Notes: generated from the letters alone by a model not told the origin. Numbered from the stretch's first letter, positions 1-8,241 are shown. The stretch: 15,652 bases of DNA from Alcaligenaceae bacterium (GCA_012512545.1 JAAZDZ010000283.1:1-15652), one strand, 5' to 3'. Made by a program: numbers and translations.

Positions 1-706
1 CCTTCATGGCCAGCGTAAACCCGCTGCCTTCTTCGCCCAGGCGCAATGCCTCTGGCACGAACACCTGATCAAAGAACACCTCGGCAGTGGGCGCTGCTTT
101 CTGGCCCAGCTTGGACAGCGGCTCGCCGACGGTCAGCCCGGGGCTGTCAGCGGGTACGATGAATGCCGTCATGCCTTTGTAGCCCAGATCGGGATCGGTT
201 TTGGCGAAGACAACGAAGAACTCAGCCAATGTCGCGTTGGAAATCCAGATTTTCCCGCCGGACAAGCGATACCCACCGGCCACGCGATCCGCGCGGGTGC
301 GAATGGAGGCGACATCCGAACCCGCAGACGGTTCGGTCAGGGCGAAGCTGGCCAGGGCGCCCTGGGCAATACGGCCCAGATACTCTTCTTTCTGAGCCTC
401 GTTGCCTGCAATCAGAATCGGTTCAGAAGCCAGGGCATTGATGCAAAGCGCCGTTCCTATACCGAGGCAGCCCCGGCACAGCGCTTCGGTGATGATCACC
501 AGTTCCAGGCTGCCCAGGCCCTGCCCGCCCAGAGATTGCGGCAAAGTGGTATTCACCAGCCCCAGTGCCACAGCCTGCTCTTGCACCTCCATGGGAAAAG
601 CGGCTTCACGATCGGCCTTCGCAGCCCGTGATTCGATTTCATTTCTGGAGAACTGCTCGGCCAGGGCCTGTATCTGGCGCTGATCCTCATTCAATTGAAA
701 CTGCAT
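1..706 (-). CDS. Acyl-CoA dehydrogenase, N-terminal 235 codons (C-terminus beyond left edge)
   Basis: FAD-dependent acyl-CoA dehydrogenase, the enzyme that oxidises an acyl-CoA to the 2-enoyl-CoA. It is the last gene of the eight-gene minus-strand operon visible here. The translation starts MQFQLNEDQRQIQALAEQF at the ATG of 704-706, preceded by an AAAGGA ribosome site. The N-terminal helical domain is followed by the family signature ALTEPSAGSD around residue 125 and by KIWISNA, which belong to the flavin- and substrate-binding beta domain. The C-terminal helical domain, which carries the catalytic glutamate, is outside the window, so chain-length class cannot be judged. About 235 of the usual 380 or so residues are present. 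The neighbouring CoA ligase and crotonase-family genes suggest that it acts on the CoA ester of the imported acid. Family is certain; substrate is unknown. Confidence 0.93.
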   Translation of the reverse strand, partial: MQFQLNEDQRQIQALAEQFSRNEIESRAAKADREAAFPMEVQEQAVALGLVNTTLPQSLGGQGLGSLELVIITEALCRGCLGIGTALCINALASEPILIAGNEAQKEEYLGRIAQGALASFALTEPSAGSDVASIRTRADRVAGGYRLSGGKIWISNATLAEFFVVFAKTDPDLGYKGMTAFIVPADSPGLTVGEPLSKLGQKAAPTAEVFFDQVFVPEALRLGEEGSGFTLAMK

Positions 707-727
707 GGTTCATCCTTTCTAAGCCGG

Positions 728-774
728 GCCCTTTGCCAGGGCGGCAGCCGTCCCTGCCGAATGCTTTCGCATTC
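728..774. repeat. Three back-to-back stem-loops in the gap between crotonase and dehydrogenase genes
   Basis: The 104-bp gap 707-810 contains three adjoining perfect inverted repeats: GCCCT/AGGGC (728-732 and 738-742), GGCAG/CTGCC (743-747 and 754-758) and GAATGC/GCATTC (759-764 and 769-774). On the minus-strand transcript the third closes on a GAAA tetraloop, a very stable type. No T-run follows on the minus strand, so a rho-independent terminator is unlikely. An mRNA-stabilising or processing element between cistrons is the most reasonable reading, but this is inference. Confidence 0.5.
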
Positions 775-810
775 AGCAAACATAAAAAAACAGGGGTGAT
801 TCAGTGCTGC

Positions 811-1620
811 TTAAAGCGTGAAACGGGGGGGACGCTTCTGCCTGAAGGCTTTCACGCCTTCATCGAAATCGCCCAGCGCGGCAAGTTCCACAAACTGCGA
901 TTTTTCGTTTTCCAATGCGGCTTCAAGATCCGCCTGCATGCCACGGCGCATCAGCGCCTTGCCTGCGTTCTGGGCCGGACGCGAGCCCCTGGAAAGACGT
1001 TGGGCCAATGCCTGCCCGGTTTCCGCCAAAGCGGAGCGGCTGACCACCTGTGCAACCAGGCCCGCGGCCTGCGCCTGTTCCGCGCCCAAGGGGTCGTTGA
1101 ACAGAAACATCTGCAAGGCCAATTGCTGCCCTACGCGGCGCGGCAGCTTCCAGGTGCAGCCGCCATCCGGGGTAGCGCCCAGACTGCTGTAGGCCGTGAC
1201 GAAGCGCGCGTCGTCGGCTGCCACGACGATGTCGCAGGCGAGCGCCAGCGACAGGCCCGCTCCGGCCACAGCCCCCTGCACCAGCGCAATAATAGGAAAC
1301 GGCAGCGCATCAATGCGCGCAATGGCCCGGTTGAGATCGGAAATGAGGGCATCCAGCCCGGCCCGCATGGCTTCGGGCTGCCCCAGCAGCGTTTCAAAAT
1401 AACGGATATCGCCGCCTACGCAGAAATGATCTCCGTCCGCTGCGATAAGCAAGCCTTTAAGCGAATCGCGCGCCTCGTGGATTTCAGCAAGACGCTGATT
1501 CAGCGCCGCCGTCATGGCGCCATCCAGGCTGTTACGTTGCGGCGCATTATTCAAGGTCAGAGTAGCGACGCCGTCTTCGATGCTCAGCAGCACCAGGTCG
1601 CCCATTTGCTTATTTGTCAT
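811..1620 (-). CDS. Enoyl-CoA hydratase/isomerase (crotonase) family protein, PaaG-like active site
   Basis: Crotonase-fold enzyme acting on a CoA thioester, 269 residues, the usual length for the family. The two oxyanion-hole segments are visible: HFCVGGD at residues 65-71 and GAVAGAGLSLALACD at about 116-130. The position of the first hydratase glutamate is tyrosine (Y144) and the second is glutamine (Q170). Instead there is an aspartate in TPDGG (D152), as in PaaG-like isomerases. It may therefore be a double-bond isomerase or another crotonase-type reaction rather than a classical hydratase. The start ATG at 1618-1620 has GGAG six bases upstream and lies 11 bp after the ligase stop codon, so the two are co-transcribed. 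The dehydrogenase gene follows. Family assignment is firm; the exact reaction is not. Confidence 0.92.
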   Translation of the reverse strand: MTNKQMGDLVLLSIEDGVATLTLNNAPQRNSLDGAMTAALNQRLAEIHEARDSLKGLLIAADGDHFCVGGDIRYFETLLGQPEAMRAGLDALISDLNRAIARIDALPFPIIALVQGAVAGAGLSLALACDIVVAADDARFVTAYSSLGATPDGGCTWKLPRRVGQQLALQMFLFNDPLGAEQAQAAGLVAQVVSRSALAETGQALAQRLSRGSRPAQNAGKALMRRGMQADLEAALENEKSQFVELAALGDFDEGVKAFRQKRPPRFTL

Positions 1621-1631
1621 GGTGTCTCCAC

Positions 1632-3449
1632 TCAGGCGTAGAGCGCATCAATTTCACCGGAATAGGTTTTATAGATACTGCTGCGCTTTACTTTCATGGT
1701 TGCTGTGACTTCGCCATCGTCATGATCCAGTTCCTTGGTCAGAAGGTGGAAGCGCCTGATGTTGGCAACCGGGGCCAGTGCCGCATTCCCGGCCGCGACT
1801 TCATTCTGGATCAGCTCGTTGACTTCGGGGTTTTCTACCAGGGAACGGAAATGTGTGAAGGCAATGCGTTTGCTTTCCGCCCATTTGCCCACAGTTTCAA
1901 AATCAATCTGGATCAGGGCGGAAACAAAGCGACGCCCATCGGCCACCACAATGCATTCCTTGATGTAGGGGCTGCCCTTCATGGTGTTTTCGATCTCAGA
2001 CGGTGTGATGTTCTTGCCGCCTGCGGTAATCATGATGTCTTTCATGCGGTCAACAATATAGAGCTGACCCTTTCGTTCGGCCACGACGTCGCCCGTATAT
2101 AACCAGCCATCCCTGATGGATTCGGCAGTGGCCTCCGGGTTCTTGTAGTAACCGGCAAACACCATGGGCCCGCGTATGAGCAGTTCGCCAGTGTTGGCAT
2201 CCACCTGGTATTCCACCCCTTTCGTGACAGTGCCCACGGATGAAGGATGCGGGTCGGCCAGGGACTGGCCGGTAATCATGCCAGTGGATTCGGTCAGGCC
2301 ATAGACTTCCACCAGCGGCACGCCGATTACGCGGAAGAACTTCACGACCGCTGGCGGCACCGGCGCGGCACCCGTCAGCGCCACATGGCAACAACGCAAA
2401 CCGGTGTAGTTATGCAAGGCACGCAGAATCACCCAGTACCAGAAGGTGAAAGTCAGCGATTGCGCAAAAGTGCGGGCGCTCTTGGGCTTATGGGCAAAGG
2501 GCTCACACGCCGCCATCGCCCGGTTGAACAGCCAGCGGCGGAATGGGCCGGTTTCGCTGATCTTGATCATGATGGATGAGTGCAGCTTTTCCCATATACG
2601 CGGCACTCCCAGGAATAATGAAGGGGCGATTTCGCGCAGGTCTTCCTGCACCGTACGTATGGATTCGCCAAAATTGACCACTGACCCCAGATAAATGGGC
2701 GCGAAAGTGGTCAACATCTGCTCTGCCACGTGGCACAGGGGCAGATAGGAAAGGTGACTGGAGTTTTCGTTGAGTTCCAGCCTGTCGATGATGCCCGGAG
2801 ACACCCCATGGATATTGCGATAACTGATCATCGCGCCCTTGGGCTTGCCCGTTGAGCCCGATGTGTAGATCATCAGGGCGACGTCATCCATGGTTTGCCG
2901 CGACAGGACGGACTCAATCAACCCGCTGTGCTTTGCTTCGTATTCGCGCCCGGCGGCCTCGACGGCCTCGAAAGTCAGGGCGCGCCCGGCGATGCGCGGG
3001 TCAGTATTGCGGAAACCATCTTTTTCTATAATGACGATATGCTTGAGCCGGGGCAGCTCATCCAGGGATTCAGCCACTTTATCGGCCTGTTCCTGGTCTT
3101 CGCACACCACGATTTCCACATCGGCGTGAGCCAGCACATAAGACACTTCAGGCGCCGGGCTGGTCGGATACACGCCAACAGCCACCGCTCCTACCAGGCC
3201 ACACCCCATCTGGGCGAGCACCCATTCAGCGCGGTTCTCGGAAATAATGCCCACATGGGCGCCCGACTCCATGCCCAGGGAATGCAGACCCAGGCCGAAC
3301 CAGCCCGAACGCTGAAAGTAATCGGCCCAGGTAATCGGCTGCCAGATACCGTAGTCTTTCTGGTGCAAAGCCACCTTCTGCGGGTGCATACGCGCCCGCT
3401 CACGCAACATCTGCGGCAAGGTCAGATCAGAAATGGAAAAGTTGCTCAT
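1632..3449 (-). CDS. AMP-forming acyl-CoA synthetase (long-chain fatty acid-CoA ligase type)
   Basis: ANL-superfamily enzyme that activates a carboxylic acid with ATP and joins it to coenzyme A. At 605 residues it has the length of long-chain (FadD15/LACS-like) ligases. Motifs in order: phosphate-binding loop YTSGSTGKPKG at 195-205, YGLTES at 383-388, YTGD at 451-454, the hinge region RMKDIMITAGGKNITPSEIE at 468-487, and the C-terminal lysine motif TMKVKR at 584-589. No signal peptide or membrane segment is evident, so it should be cytoplasmic. The ATG is only one base after the livF stop codon and has no clear ribosome site, which points to translational coupling with livF. It probably traps the imported substrate as a CoA ester. 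The protein family does not reveal whether the substrate is a fatty, aromatic or alicyclic acid. Confidence 0.93.
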   Translation of the reverse strand: MSNFSISDLTLPQMLRERARMHPQKVALHQKDYGIWQPITWADYFQRSGWFGLGLHSLGMESGAHVGIISENRAEWVLAQMGCGLVGAVAVGVYPTSPAPEVSYVLAHADVEIVVCEDQEQADKVAESLDELPRLKHIVIIEKDGFRNTDPRIAGRALTFEAVEAAGREYEAKHSGLIESVLSRQTMDDVALMIYTSGSTGKPKGAMISYRNIHGVSPGIIDRLELNENSSHLSYLPLCHVAEQMLTTFAPIYLGSVVNFGESIRTVQEDLREIAPSLFLGVPRIWEKLHSSIMIKISETGPFRRWLFNRAMAACEPFAHKPKSARTFAQSLTFTFWYWVILRALHNYTGLRCCHVALTGAAPVPPAVVKFFRVIGVPLVEVYGLTESTGMITGQSLADPHPSSVGTVTKGVEYQVDANTGELLIRGPMVFAGYYKNPEATAESIRDGWLYTGDVVAERKGQLYIVDRMKDIMITAGGKNITPSEIENTMKGSPYIKECIVVADGRRFVSALIQIDFETVGKWAESKRIAFTHFRSLVENPEVNELIQNEVAAGNAALAPVANIRRFHLLTKELDHDDGEVTATMKVKRSSIYKTYSGEIDALYA

Positions 3450-3450
3450 A

Positions 3451-4263
3451 TCAGGACAGCCAGCGCTTACGGCGCTTGTAATGTTTGATCTGGCGGAAAC
3501 TCTTGGTTTCGCCGCTTCCGCCTACGCCCAGGTAGAATTCCCGGACATCCGGGTCTTCAGCCAGGTAATCCGCAGGCCCATCGGTAACGATTTTGCCCAT
3601 TTCCATGATGTAGCCATAATGCGCGACCGCCAGGGCCACAGAGGCATTCTGTTCCACCAACAGCATGGACACACCTTGTTCGGCATTGATGCGGGCAATG
3701 ATCTGGAAGATATCCTCGACCAGCAAGGGCGCCAGACCCAGAGAGGGTTCGTCAAGCAGAATCAGCTTGGGCCGGGCAATCAGGGCCCGCCCGATCGCCA
3801 GCATCTGCTGTTCTCCTCCTGAGAGATAACCGGCCAGATTGTTGCGCCGCTCGTGCAGACGGGGGAAATATTCATACACGAGATCGAAATCCGGCTTGAC
3901 GCCTGGACGCCCGTTCAAAGCGTACGTGGCGGCCACCAGGTTTTCCTCGACAGTGAGGTCTTCAAAGACGCGCCGCCCCTCCATGATGTGAAACAGCCCG
4001 TCCCGCACGAGATCATGAGGCTTGTGTGCCTTGATATCACGGCTTTCAAAGCTGATCACACCATCGGTGAGTTCGCCATCTTCGAGTTCCAGCAAGGCGG
4101 AAATGGCTTTCAGGGTTGTGCTTTTGCCCGCGCCGTTGGAGCCCAGCAAGGCCACGATCTGGCCCTGCTGTACCCGTAACGACAGGCCGCGCAGCACTTG
4201 GACGCTCTTGTTGTAGAAAACCTCGATATTATTCAGTTCGAGAACTGTGGCGGCCGCTGTCAT
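3451..4263 (-). CDS. livF: LivF-type ABC transporter ATP-binding protein with basic C-terminal tail
   Basis: One of the two cytoplasmic ATPases of a hydrophobic amino acid/branched-chain-type (HAAT) importer. Walker A is GSNGAGKST at 41-49, the signature LSGGEQ is at 147-152, and Walker B LILLDE ends in the catalytic glutamate E172. The protein is 270 residues, against about 235 for classical LivF. The extra part is C-terminal: after YLGVGG comes a charged tail ending in SFRQIKHYKRRKRWLS. The start ATG at 4261-4263 lies three bases after the stop of the binding-protein gene and has GGAG eight bases upstream. The ligase gene begins one base after its stop. The position next to a CoA ligase suggests that the imported compound is an organic acid, not necessarily an amino acid. 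Confidence 0.92.
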   Translation of the reverse strand: MTAAATVLELNNIEVFYNKSVQVLRGLSLRVQQGQIVALLGSNGAGKSTTLKAISALLELEDGELTDGVISFESRDIKAHKPHDLVRDGLFHIMEGRRVFEDLTVEENLVAATYALNGRPGVKPDFDLVYEYFPRLHERRNNLAGYLSGGEQQMLAIGRALIARPKLILLDEPSLGLAPLLVEDIFQIIARINAEQGVSMLLVEQNASVALAVAHYGYIMEMGKIVTDGPADYLAEDPDVREFYLGVGGSGETKSFRQIKHYKRRKRWLS

Positions 4264-4266
4264 GCT

Positions 4267-5439
4267 TTACTCCAGAACGATCCAGTCGGATGCAGGCAGC
4301 ATTTTTCCGGCGCTGACATCAGCACGATAAATACGGCCTACTGGAATCGAGTTGCCCCGGATCGTGATGGGTACACCAATCAGGCCGCCGGTATCGAAGT
4401 TTTCAATCGTATTCAGGGCTGCCTTCATGTTTTCCGCTGTCAGAGGCTTGCCTTCAGCCAGGGTGCGACGTGCGGTTTCGGCATACAGCATGGTTGACAA
4501 AAAGCCCTGGATGTAAGGAATGTTCTGGTACTCAGGCCGCATTTCACGGATTTTTTCCAGCATGGGCGCAGGGGCAGAATCATCGTAGTAATAGCGGTAA
4601 GGCATCACACCCATGAAGCCATCGGCTACGTCTTTCATCTGCATGACGGTGGAGTTATCCATCGTCCAGAATGTGCCCATAAACTGGGTATCCATGCCCA
4701 TGGTGCGGGCCTGTCCGATGAATTCCGGGATGGGGCCCAGAATGTAGCCATGGAAGATTGCGTAATCGGGGCGCGCGCGGCGCAGCTTGGCGATTTCCGT
4801 GGACACATCCACACTGCCCGGAGGCGTCATGATTTCCAGCGGCACGCTCAGGCCCAGGGCCTCAGCCGCTTTGCGGCTTTCGTCGATCGGGTCGCGGCCG
4901 AATTCGGTATCGGAATAGATGAACGCCACCTTGGCGCCCGGCTTTTCATTGGCGATATAGCGCAGCATGATGCCGAACATTTCGGTGTAATCCGGGCCAG
5001 GAATGAACTGGAACGGAAATTTCTCTGGGTCGTTGAGCTCGGTGGCGAATGACGCGCCCGACATCAGAATGCTATTGGCCCGGTTCAGCTCGGGGTTGAT
5101 GGTCTTGCTGAAGCCGGTGGAATCCCCATAGTAGAAGTTGACGTCGTTCTGACTGGTGATCTTCTTGAAAGCGGCAACGGAAACATCCACCTTGTAGCCG
5201 CTGTCTTCAGGCTCATAGCGCAGCATGTGGCCTTCAATGCCGCCGGCATCGTTGATGATTTTCACGTAATCCTGAATGCCCGCGTGAATCCCGATGCCCG
5301 CGAAGGCGAACACGCCGCTCATGGGAATCGAACCGCCAATGACAATTTCCTTTTCGGCGGCATGGGTCATGGCAGCGGTGCCCAGCAAACCTGCCATGAC
5401 CGTACCCGCCAGCCAGTGCTTCATCGTTTTCAGTTTCAT
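4267..5439 (-). CDS. Periplasmic substrate-binding protein of the Liv-type ABC importer
   Basis: LivJ/LivK-like (Peripla_BP_6, type I fold) binding protein that delivers ligand to the LivHMGF importer. The 390-residue precursor begins with a Sec signal peptide: positive MKLKTMKH, a hydrophobic core, then THAA before EKE, with cleavage near residue 27 or 28. The mature protein starts with the family pattern IVIGGSIPMSGVFAFAG. Later features are typical of the fold, for example KVAFIYSDTEFGRD and the stretch IPYIQGFLSTMLYAETARR. The start has a strong AGGAGA site and follows livM after a 21-bp gap. The gene sits between livM and livF. The strong leader fits the usual need for excess binding protein. 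Ligand specificity cannot be predicted from what is visible. Confidence 0.93.
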   Translation of the reverse strand: MKLKTMKHWLAGTVMAGLLGTAAMTHAAEKEIVIGGSIPMSGVFAFAGIGIHAGIQDYVKIINDAGGIEGHMLRYEPEDSGYKVDVSVAAFKKITSQNDVNFYYGDSTGFSKTINPELNRANSILMSGASFATELNDPEKFPFQFIPGPDYTEMFGIMLRYIANEKPGAKVAFIYSDTEFGRDPIDESRKAAEALGLSVPLEIMTPPGSVDVSTEIAKLRRARPDYAIFHGYILGPIPEFIGQARTMGMDTQFMGTFWTMDNSTVMQMKDVADGFMGVMPYRYYYDDSAPAPMLEKIREMRPEYQNIPYIQGFLSTMLYAETARRTLAEGKPLTAENMKAALNTIENFDTGGLIGVPITIRGNSIPVGRIYRADVSAGKMLPASDWIVLE

Positions 5440-5460
5440 GTTGTCTCCTGGTTTTTATAC

Positions 5461-6501
5461 TTATGACCTGAATGGCCATAGATGGAAGAAACGCTGCGTG
5501 CGACGCCAGATCTCCTGCAGACCCAGCGGTTCAAAAATCAGAAACCCGATAATCAGCAAACCAAACACAATGGTTCGCACGGGCGACAGAATCAGGGTGG
5601 CATCGGCCGATAGGGGCAGCAAGCCGACAATCAGTTTCAGCGCTTCGGGCACCATGGTGATGAAGGTTGCCCCGAGAATGCTGCCCAGCAGGGTGCCCAT
5701 GCCGCCCACGATAATGGCCGTGAGGAAAAAGATGGACATGGTGAGGGGAAAGCTTTCCGGCGTGATGCTGCGGAAAAAATAGGCCCACAACCCGCCAGCC
5801 ACCCCGGCATAGAACGAAGAGATGCCAAAGGACAGCAATTTGTAGCGCAGCAGCGGAATGCCCAGAACCTCGGCCGAGATATCGCGGTCGCGGATGGCGA
5901 TGAACGCCCTGCCAATGCGGGTGCGAAACAGATTGGCTGCGCCCAGCACCATGAGAATGGTAATCGGCACCACCATCCAGTAAAAGCGGAACGCGGTGTC
6001 AAGATCAATGCCGAAAAAGCGCGCCGGTGCCACAGTCAGGCCCGCCGTGCCACCCGTTACCGACTGCCAGTTGGAAAACACGAAGTGCAGAATCATGGAA
6101 GCGGCAATGGTGGCAATGGCCAGATACAGCCCCTTGACCCTCAATGAAGGAATTCCAACGATGAACCCGCCCAACATGGCCACCGCGCCGCCCGCCAGAA
6201 GGTTGACGAGCACCGGCAGGCCCAGCGTGCCTTCCAGAACCGCCACGGTATAAGCGCCCAGCCCCATGAAGGCGGCCTGCCCCAGGCTGACCAGCCCGGT
6301 ATAGCCGGTAAGAATATTCAGCCCGGTTGCGCTGCCGATATTGATGGCTACCAGGCAGGCCAGGTAGAGCCAGTATTCATTGGCCAGGAAGGGAAACGCC
6401 ACCAGAGCGCACGCCAGGATAGCCAGCCAGGCGTACTGAGTACGACTGTCAAACAGCGCCTCGTCATGCCGATAGGTATATTTAGCCGTACCGATACGCA
6501 T
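5461..6501 (-). CDS. livM: LivM-type ABC transporter permease
   Basis: Inner-membrane permease subunit of the HAAT-type importer, 346 residues. It is highly hydrophobic, with repeated membrane helices (for example WLAILACALVAFPFLANEYW near residue 25). The LivM signature TGLVSLGQAAFMGLGAYTVA lies near residues 68-87. A cytoplasmic region with FRTRIGRAFIAIRDRDISAEVLGI carries the EAA-like loop that contacts the ATPase. The start ATG shares one base with the livH stop (TAATG) and is preceded by GAGAGG, so the two permeases are translationally coupled. The C-terminus continues past the last helix with FEPLGLQEIWRRTQRFFHLW, a common ending for LivM. It is expected to pair with LivH to form the membrane channel. 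Confidence 0.93.
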   Translation of the reverse strand: MRIGTAKYTYRHDEALFDSRTQYAWLAILACALVAFPFLANEYWLYLACLVAINIGSATGLNILTGYTGLVSLGQAAFMGLGAYTVAVLEGTLGLPVLVNLLAGGAVAMLGGFIVGIPSLRVKGLYLAIATIAASMILHFVFSNWQSVTGGTAGLTVAPARFFGIDLDTAFRFYWMVVPITILMVLGAANLFRTRIGRAFIAIRDRDISAEVLGIPLLRYKLLSFGISSFYAGVAGGLWAYFFRSITPESFPLTMSIFFLTAIIVGGMGTLLGSILGATFITMVPEALKLIVGLLPLSADATLILSPVRTIVFGLLIIGFLIFEPLGLQEIWRRTQRFFHLWPFRS

Positions 6502-7385
6502 TACAGCCTCTCGATTTCACGTGTGCCAAACAATCCGTAAGGACGGATCATCAGTACCACGATCAGAACAATGAAAGTGGCGACAATTTTGTATTCGCCC
6601 CCCAAAAAACCACTGGCCCAGGCTTCGATCAGCCCGATTGCCATGCCGGCTACCAAGGCGCCCAGCACGCTGTCAAGACCGCCGACGATCACCACCACCA
6701 GCACCGACAGACCGAAAACGCCCATGGCCGGGGAAATGCCGCCAATGGAGCCCACAATGACCCCTGCAACGGCGGCAATCATGGCCGCCACCACCCACGA
6801 CAGTGAAAACACTCGCGGCACGTTGATGCCCATGGAATAGGCCGCCGGCTGATCGGATGCTGTGGCGCGCAATGCCACACCGCCGCGCCAGTAGCGGAAC
6901 ACCAGCAGAACAATGCTGATCAGGATGATGGTGACAAAGAAGCCATAGAACACCTTGGACGATACAAAGGCTTCACCAATGAAAATGGCTTTGTCCGGCA
7001 CGATGTTCGGCATGCGCCGCGGATCGGCCGTCCAGATGAGTTCAACCACGCCGATCAGCACCGAGGCCAGGCCCACTGTGACCATAAAGACGGATATCGG
7101 CGATTCACCCAGCATGGGGCGAATGGCAATGCGTTCAATCACGCCGCCCGCCAGGCCGCTGCCTGCTACTGCCAGAGCAATCGCTATCCAGATGGGCAAA
7201 CCCATTCCTGTAGCAAAGCCGAAGCACAGATAAGCGCCCAGCATCAGCATTTCGCCAATGGCCAGATTCACCACGCCCGTGCTTTTATAGATGATGACGA
7301 AAGCGAGGCCAGTAAGCGCATACAAACCGCCCGCCCCCAGACCCGCCAGGGTGATTTCCGCAAAAAACAACCAATCCATATCCAT
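6501..7385 (-). CDS. livH: LivH-type ABC transporter permease
   Basis: Second membrane permease of the importer, about 294 residues from the start chosen here. The LivH hallmarks are visible: GLYALTGLAFVIIYKSTGVV followed by NLAIGEMLMLGAY near the N-terminus, and the coupling region GVALRATASDQPAAYSMGI near residue 190. It ends MIRPYGLFGTREIERL, typical of LivH. The reading frame also contains a GTG at 7392-7394 that overlaps the livG stop as GTGA. The only good ribosome site, GGGAG at 7396-7400, is one base from that GTG but ten from the ATG at 7383-7385, so I prefer the ATG. A second in-frame ATG follows at 7377-7379. The stop overlaps the livM start by one base. Confidence 0.92.
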   Translation of the reverse strand: MDMDWLFFAEITLAGLGAGGLYALTGLAFVIIYKSTGVVNLAIGEMLMLGAYLCFGFATGMGLPIWIAIALAVAGSGLAGGVIERIAIRPMLGESPISVFMVTVGLASVLIGVVELIWTADPRRMPNIVPDKAIFIGEAFVSSKVFYGFFVTIILISIVLLVFRYWRGGVALRATASDQPAAYSMGINVPRVFSLSWVVAAMIAAVAGVIVGSIGGISPAMGVFGLSVLVVVIVGGLDSVLGALVAGMAIGLIEAWASGFLGGEYKIVATFIVLIVVLMIRPYGLFGTREIERL

Positions 7386-7390
7386 GCCGA

Positions 7391-8224
7391 TCACACTCCC
7401 GCAACGGCTTCATGACGCAATTTCTTGCGTAGATCAGAGATGTCGCCAGACCCCAGATAAGCGCGTATGACTTCAGGATTGGTCTGGACCTCGCTGGCAG
7501 TTCCGCTGGCAATGACCTGGCCGAAGTTCAGCACCACCACGTGATCGGAGAGATCCATCACCATGCCCATATCGTGCTCGACCATCAGCACCGTGATGCC
7601 CCATTCTTCCCGGACATCCAGAATGAAACGCGCCATGTCTTCGGTTTCTTCGCGATTCATGCCAGCCACGGGTTCGTCGAGCATCAATACCTTGGGCTGG
7701 ATGGCCAGCGCGCGCGCCATCTCCACCCGCTTCTGCAAGCCATAAGGCAAAGCCGATACGGGGTGGTGGCGGATGTGGTCGATTTCCAGAAGGTCGATGA
7801 TGCGTTCTTCGACTTCGCGGCGCAGTTCGAGTTCTTCGCGCCGCGCCCGCCCCATGTAGAACAGGGCATCCAGCACGTTGGTGCGCAAATGCGCGTGACG
7901 CCCCAGCTTGATGTTGTCAAGGACAGTCATGCCGCGAAACAGTGCAATATTCTGGAAACTGCGCGCCAGACCCAGCCTGGCCCGTTCTGGCGGCGCGACC
8001 CGCGTGATGTCCTGCCCCTCGAAATGAATGGAGCCCGACTGCGGCGTATAGAAACCGGAAATCGTATTGAAAAGCGATGTTTTACCGGCGCCATTAGGCC
8101 CGATCACGGTGGTGATCGTGTTGGGAGCGACCTCGAACCCTACTGAATTCAAGGCGCGCACGCCTCCGAATGCCAGCGTCAGATCGCCAAGCGCCAGTAT
8201 GGGCTCAGGTTTGAGTGAGTCCAT
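7391..8224 (-). CDS. livG: LivG-type ABC transporter ATP-binding protein
   Basis: First gene of the operon and the second ATPase of the HAAT-type importer, 277 residues. Walker A GPNGAGKT is at 42-49, the Q-loop glutamine is near 91 in ARSFQNIALF, and the signature is in the LivG form LPYGLQ at 159-164. Walker B VLMLDEP is at 179-185 and the switch histidine H217 is in MVEHDMG. LPYG in place of LSGG is normal for this subfamily and is not a defect. The start ATG at 8222-8224 has an excellent GAGGAG site in the leader GAGGAGACAAAC. Its divergent neighbour is an AraC-type regulator gene, with the shared control region in between. The last four bases overlap the alternative GTG start of livH. 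Confidence 0.93.
   Translation of the reverse strand: MDSLKPEPILALGDLTLAFGGVRALNSVGFEVAPNTITTVIGPNGAGKTSLFNTISGFYTPQSGSIHFEGQDITRVAPPERARLGLARSFQNIALFRGMTVLDNIKLGRHAHLRTNVLDALFYMGRARREELELRREVEERIIDLLEIDHIRHHPVSALPYGLQKRVEMARALAIQPKVLMLDEPVAGMNREETEDMARFILDVREEWGITVLMVEHDMGMVMDLSDHVVVLNFGQVIASGTASEVQTNPEVIRAYLGSGDISDLRKKLRHEAVAGV
7396..7400 (-). promoter_or_regulatory. Ribosome-binding site deciding the livH start
   Basis: GGGAG inside the last codons of livG (minus strand). Its spacing is ten bases to the ATG at 7383-7385 and only one base to the overlapping GTG at 7392-7394, which favours the ATG. Confidence 0.45.
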
Positions 8225-8241
8225 GTTTGTCTCCTCGGTGC

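Noticed and set aside
565..1641. Plus-strand open frame of 358 codons
   Set aside because: It lies antisense over the crotonase-family gene, which has clear family motifs and a good ribosome site. The plus-strand product looks like random translation rich in R, A and H.
2895..3488. Plus-strand open frame of 197 codons
   Set aside because: It is antisense to the N-terminal part of the CoA ligase, with no family pattern, and is explained by the GC-rich third positions of the real gene.
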